Positions 59,085 through 64,000 of a stretch of 64,000 nucleotides of DNA are shown here, in pieces; the first letter of the stretch is position 1; the number at the start of each line of letters is the position of its first letter. Location: NCBI GenBank assembly GCA_907163345.1, contig CAJQUN010000175.1, positions 248,001 through 312,000 on the forward strand, given 5' to 3'. Under the pieces are notes generated by a model that saw nothing but the letters and a program-made list of their open reading frames with translations, made no database searches and had not been told where the DNA came from. A program made the position numbers and the translations under genes. Source of the stretch: Haberlea rhodopensis (lineage: Eukaryota; Streptophyta; Magnoliopsida; Lamiales; Gesneriaceae).

Positions 59085-59380
59085 ATCGTATGGCCTCTTA
59101 CCATATGGGGCACCTTACCCCGTGGCACCTTACCACAATAACATCGCATGGCTACTTACCATGTGGGGCACCTTACCCCGTGGCACCTTACCACAATAAC
59201 ATCGCATGGCTACTTACCATGTGGGGCACCTTACCCCGTGGCACCTTACCACAATAACATCGCATGGCTACTTACCATGTGGGGCACCTTACCCCGTGGC
59301 ACCTTACCACAATAACATCGCATGGCTACTTACCATGTGGGGCACCTTACCCCGTGGCACCTTACCACAATAACATCATG
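59085..59380. repeat. 58-bp tandem repeat, five units
   Basis: Five near-identical 58-bp units with GGGGCACCTTACCCCGTGGC, four of them essentially identical and the first diverged. The unit carries a GGGG...CCCC pair. Not present at this position in R1. Confidence 0.95.
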
Positions 59381-60176
59381 TAAACATTATCATATAAGCA
59401 TCGTATAATCATCATCATATAAACATCTTATGCACATCATCATATAAACATCTTATGCACATCATCATATAAACATCGTATAAACATCATCATTATAATC
59501 TTATTCCTCATAATCATCATCATAATCATTATCATAAACATCATATCATCTTTACTTATCATAAGCATTATCATAACTTACTTATCATTATCATCATCAT
59601 AAACATCTTATCATCTTTACTCATCGTAAACATCATCATAACTTACTTATCATTATCATCATCATAATCATCTTATCATCTTTACTTATCATAAACATCA
59701 GCGTATACACATCATCATTTCATCGTGAATACTCATGCAATAAAAGCATAGTTGTAGTATAAAGATGTGTGTTACCGTCCGATGCCCGTACGCGTCTTAC
59801 GTACCTTCCTCGCTTGAACATTACATGAACAAACGCATTAGTATATTCAATAATAATTGAGACCATACCGAAGTATTCCACTGTCGGTTGTCTACCCAGT
59901 CTGTCCTCAGACAATACATCATATCTTTCTTTTCCCTGATTTCCTTCCAAAATCAGATTCCTTGGCACGTAGCATATAGAGTGTTAGACATCGCTATTAA
60001 TGCCATCATATCGTGTTCCACACGATTCCTGCAACCACAATGGTTAGCAATAACACTTTTCATATCATATAAGCACATAAACAATTAGTCATGTCGTATA
60101 ACATTAATGCCATCATGCATAAATATGTGCTATCAATAACCTCCTAGGCCCTTAACAGCCCCAATGAGCAACCACT
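59381..60176 (-). other. R4 interior, PBS side
   Basis: ATC/CAT-rich low-complexity (59386-59715, many ATCATCATA and AACATC units), then non-repetitive sequence with no conserved ORF up to the PBS. Confidence 0.7.
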
Positions 60177-60188
60177 GCTCTGATACCA
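60177..60188 (-). promoter_or_regulatory. Primer-binding site, tRNA-iMet (R4)
   Basis: Minus strand TGGTATCAGAGC, four bases inside the 5' LTR end. Confidence 0.97.
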
Positions 60189-60192
60189 CTAA

Positions 60193-63126
60193 TGTAAGGA
60201 CCCCGTATACTTAACCCTTTATTAGTGTACTAATCATTAATGTGTGGCATAAGCTTTCAATAAAATTTTTCGGGAAACACAGATGATACCTTACCATTTA
60301 ATGGCAACACAACATTTTCTTTAACATACAGTGTTATAAGCTCTCATCCTAACAACAATAGACTCATAGAGCTTGCCCATTACACCACTTTTTTTACTTG
60401 TGGACTTTTATAAAAATTTGGGCAGAGTCTCCCCATAAATAGAGCTATCCCGAAAAAAAGGCACAGCATATAACATAATTCCCGGCCAGGGAACACATAA
60501 TACTCAGCAGAAAGCAGTAATGCAAGTAAATTCCCAGCCAGGGAAGACACCACACATATGACGACAAAGGTGGGTTTCAACACCCACATAATACACCAAT
60601 GACTCTCTTATCATTTAGCAATTCTACCTCTAATTGCATGCAACATAGAATGAAAGAGAGAAAGACTCATGCCTTTATATACAACCCATATACAAGTATA
60701 ATCGTGCTCACATGCGAGCATCATGAATATGTATATAACCCTCATGGGCGTATGAGTACTTTATACGATACCGTGCTTCATCGAGCCCTGGTACCACGAT
60801 CCTGGGAGTACATCCAATCAACAGCTTGAGCTCATATCTAAAGCCATCGATGTACCTGTTCACCTGTCCCAACAGAGACAGCCCCCAACGGGGTGAGCAT
60901 ACCAATTCCACAATTTCATAATCATAATGACATAATACATAATTTACGAAAATGTAAATATTGTGGAATATATGTGATACTTCCTGGATGGTATCATCCT
61001 CATCATAGCGTACCCCTGTATAACCCTGTTCTCAAAACAGATAAATCATCAAATCTTGAATATGCAGTTAATCATCATATTGGTTAACCCTAGCCAGTCT
61101 CAAATCAGTAACCTTTCATAACGTCTTACTTTATTTGGCAATGATTGGTAACATTTCATAACATCATTTCATAACATCGTTTCATAACAATCTTTTCATA
61201 ACATCGTTTCATAACATCTTTTCATAACATCGTTTCATAACATCTTTTCATAACATCGTTTCATAACATCGTTTCATAACATCTTTTCATAACATCTTTT
61301 CATAACATCGTTTCATAACATCTTTTCATAACATCTTACTTAATTTAGCAATAATTAGCAACATTTCATAACATCATTTCATAACATCGTTTCATAACAT
61401 CTTTTCATAACATCGTTTCATAACATCGTTTCATAACATCTTTTCATAACATCTTTTCATAACATCTTACTTTAACTAGCAATGATTATAATTCTAGATA
61501 TCGTATTGAGATTTTCTTAACTTCCGATATTGGTTAATCACTTCTCTGATTAACTACGTCTCTGTTCCTATTATTACCCATAGGGAATAAAATACAGATA
61601 TCCTAGATATCTAATCAAATACCACATTCTCATTTCTTACTTCAAGGTAACGTCATACTATGGGTGTTTGCTCCGTAGCAACCACACCTCATCATTGGCT
61701 CGCTTCATAGCGGCACTGAGCATTCCACCATGTGAAACAACATATCGTAACCGAGTCCCGATACCATCATAGTAAAACATATCATATATCTTAAATCATG
61801 CATCATACTTGTAAAACATCATTTAAACTATGCTCGTACGCTAAACGTACCTTAAATCCTCGAAGTCCGAGCCAAACCTTGCTCGAGTTCCATGCCCCGA
61901 GGAACGATGTGCTAAAACGATAAATAATTCACAATTATTTACGAACATGTAACACATGCTCAAGCACATTCATAACCCTCAAAATATTGTCAACACACGA
62001 CAATAAATCATTTAAAAGACCCGGGGCAGGGTACATGCAGGGAGGGAAAACGAATGCGATAATATCGAAATTGTTCAAGAACATCCTACAAAATTCGAAC
62101 CCTAAACTCACAATTCGAACCCAACCAGCATCATAATACACCTAAGATGTGAATTAAACCATCAATGGCAAGAATCATCACCTTTGCCAAAAACCCCCAA
62201 TAATTCGAAAATTAAACCCTACGAAATTGGGGAAATTCGAACCATAACATCTTAATTCGATCCCACTTAAGCATCATAATTCATTTAAGCATGAATAAAT
62301 CGAATCCTAACAAGAATTATCATCCTCATGCCAACAATCCCCAAAATCGAACATAAATCCCCCACACATCATGAAATTCGAACCAACCTCCACAAATTCG
62401 AACTCAATCCTCAAAATTCGAACATAATAATTCACAATAGGTAGGGAAAATACATCATAAGCATGGAAAAGGGGTAAGGAACGTTACCCAACGAAATCGG
62501 AAGCAAAATCAAACGAAAATCGAAGAACCCTAGAAATTGGGGATCGACGCTTACCAGCAAAATCCGACTTCCACACGCGACGAAACTTCCAATTGGCAGA
62601 GGGGAAAGGAGCGCCTCGTCGAGACGAAGCCGTGGGTAGGTCGCACGCGCCGATCGGCGGCCGGACGGCGGCGGGCGCACCGCTTGAAGCGGCGGGGGTG
62701 CTGTAGCAGACGGGAATCGCGCGGGAGAGAGAGGGAGGAAAACTTTGGGGCTTAAATGATAATTTCCACAAATTCTTGGGTTCAATTGGTATTTATAGCA
62801 AAAATACCCCGAAAAATTAATAGCCCCACAAATACATCGTGATTCCTTAAAAATCATCTGTTTTCAAAGACTCTCTCTCTAACTCCAAAATCCCCTACCG
62901 GTGCTCACACAACACCCGAGATTCCGAGACACATCAAAAACCCAACTCTTAGGTTTTACACCGTAATGTGAATACAATCTCAACCTCTGGATCCAACGAT
63001 CCCAACTACCCAAATAAACGAGCCCAGAAGGCCCAACACCTCGATTAAATTCCAAATCGCCACGTAAAACCACTTTAGGGATTATTAATACTCCGGGATT
63101 AACACCTATAATCCCTGGTCATCACA
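60193..63126 (-). repeat. R4 5' LTR (2934 bp)
   Basis: Nearly identical to 53992-56926. The minus-sense TATA box lies at plus 62788-62799. Same minisatellite and GC-rich leader as the partner LTR. Confidence 0.95.
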
Positions 63127-63660
63127 CCGATAGTCTACTGGTGCATGTAAATTACATGCATCGGTAGACTCAATATTTGCATTGGTTCTCAAATTATTGG
63201 TTGAATATATGCGTATGATGATTCATTTAATGTTGGATATATTACATCTATTTGATTTTTGTCAATAAATATGTATACTGTGGCTGCTCAATGTTTACTA
63301 TTCAATCGATCTCAAATGCCTTTAGAATTCAATAACTTTTGTCAATAAATATGCATACTATGTGTGCACGAGAACCAATGCGATGGAATGCTATTAGGAA
63401 ACCTGCATCACATTTGATCGAACAATTCAAATACGTATTTAGTAATGAGATAAAAAAATCGTATATTAGTGCATCATCGCCTATCAGTGCATGTAAATTA
63501 CATGCTTCGATAGATTTTAGCAAGTCGATGAGTCTATTAGTGCATGCACCGCTAAGTCTATTTTAGTTACATGCACCAATGAGTCTATCGGTGCATGTGA
63601 ATTACATGAACCGATAGACTCGTGAACTGTCGGTGCCCGGTGCATGTAAATTACATGCAC
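63127..63660. repeat. TGCATG-palindrome array (right of the R4 insertion)
   Basis: CCGAT at 63127-63131 completes the TSD. Palindromes of the type GTGCATGTAAATTACATGCA recur near 63139, 63488, 63588 and 63640, separated by AT-rich spacers (63175-63475), and several are bordered by GTCTATCGG/CCGATAGAC. No ORF in this stretch is supported. Confidence 0.75.
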
Positions 63661-64000
63661 CAATTGTTTCAATAACATTACATTCTCAAAATTTTCATTC
63701 AAACAATTGATCGAATACATTATAATTTTGAGTTTTACATTAAAAATCTACAAACAATCATTACAATAAAATTAAAATTCATAATAAATATAAAATTTTC
63801 ATTCAAACAATTGATCGAACAATTGAAATACGTTATACTTTTACGTTTCACATTAAAAATCTACGTACAGACATTACAAAAAAATTGAAATTCATATGAA
63901 ATATAAAACAAAATCAATACAATCCCTAAATAGATGATAAATAGAAGAATGCGATGATTTTGTCTTCTTGCACAACCTTTTTATTTTCATTTGACCAGTG
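63661..64000. other. AT-rich sequence to the window end
   Basis: A phrase of about 40 bp (TTTTCATTCAAACAATTGATCGAA) is duplicated at 63690-63720 and 63794-63820. No gene recognised. Confidence 0.5.

Larger units (their letters stand above)
53992..63126 (-). mobile_element. Family R non-coding LTR retrotransposon, young complete copy R4
   Basis: A 9135-bp element on the minus strand. 5' LTR 60193-63126 and 3' LTR 53992-56926, TSD CCGAT at 53987-53991 and 63127-63131. PBS at 60177-60188, PPT at about 56929-56938. By eye the LTRs differ at two substitutions (54478/60678 and 55452/61652) and one T-run length (8 versus 7 T near 54190/60385), so insertion was very recent. The 3.27-kb interior has no recognisable gag or pol, so mobility must depend on proteins supplied in trans by an autonomous element not seen here. 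It belongs to the same family as R1-R3 (same termini, PBS, interior phrases) but a different subfamily: its LTR lacks the GATCGAT cluster and instead has a 15-bp minisatellite. Confidence 0.95.

Overview
The window looks like repeat-dominated nuclear DNA of a flowering plant, most likely a eudicot. Evidence for this: plant Ty1/copia and Ty3/gypsy pol fragments, LTR retrotransposons with the plant-typical tRNA-iMet primer-binding site, a U5 snRNA gene with a plant snRNA promoter, and two S1/SPH (self-incompatibility-like) genes, a plant-specific family. I cannot name the species. Little of the window is host gene space; most of the rest is nested mobile DNA in several age layers.

Region by region. 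1-19582: the 3' end of a Ty3/gypsy element (Tat/Athila-like integrase C-terminus, spacer, PPT, truncated 3' LTR at 15226-16107) split by a 13.2-kb non-coding LTR element, here called family R (1194-14438, TSD GTGTG). That R copy itself holds an opposite-oriented solo LTR of its own family (3980-6706, TSD CCATA) and a foldback TIR element (8784-10259, imperfect 9-bp TSD). A partial R copy (16108-19582) follows. 19583-24719: a 1.9-kb hairpin-bearing tandem array, a decayed 'putative gypsy-type transposon' gene on the minus strand and an LTR-like block. 24720-36350: the most gene-like stretch, with a U5 snRNA gene (26978-27104), a CACTA-like end, a copia gag-protease relic, a solo gypsy LTR, a Harbinger-like MITE, an intact SPH gene (33864-34262) and a divergent SPH relative with a broken signal peptide (35833-36233). 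36351-42396: a truncated copia, an LTR-like block and a SIRE-like 3' fragment, partly separated by (TA)n tracts. 43176-45074: a 1.9-kb near-perfect foldback element. 45168-52400: a TIR pair enclosing a copia element with TSD and both LTRs but multiply broken ORFs (46500-51941). 53992-63126: a complete, very young family R element (TSD CCGAT, nearly identical 2.9-kb LTRs) inserted into an array of TGCATG palindromes.

The most unusual content is structural rather than protein-coding. Family R has no recognisable ORF but is full of short inverted repeats: clusters of GCGATCGATCGC in the LTR leader, and CGCT...AGCG pairs in LTRs and interior. The same GCGATCGATCGC motif is clustered in the LTR of an apparently different gypsy element (15430-15615). 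The 19.8-21.7 kb array repeats a fixed core (GGGATGTT) inside several different complementary stems.
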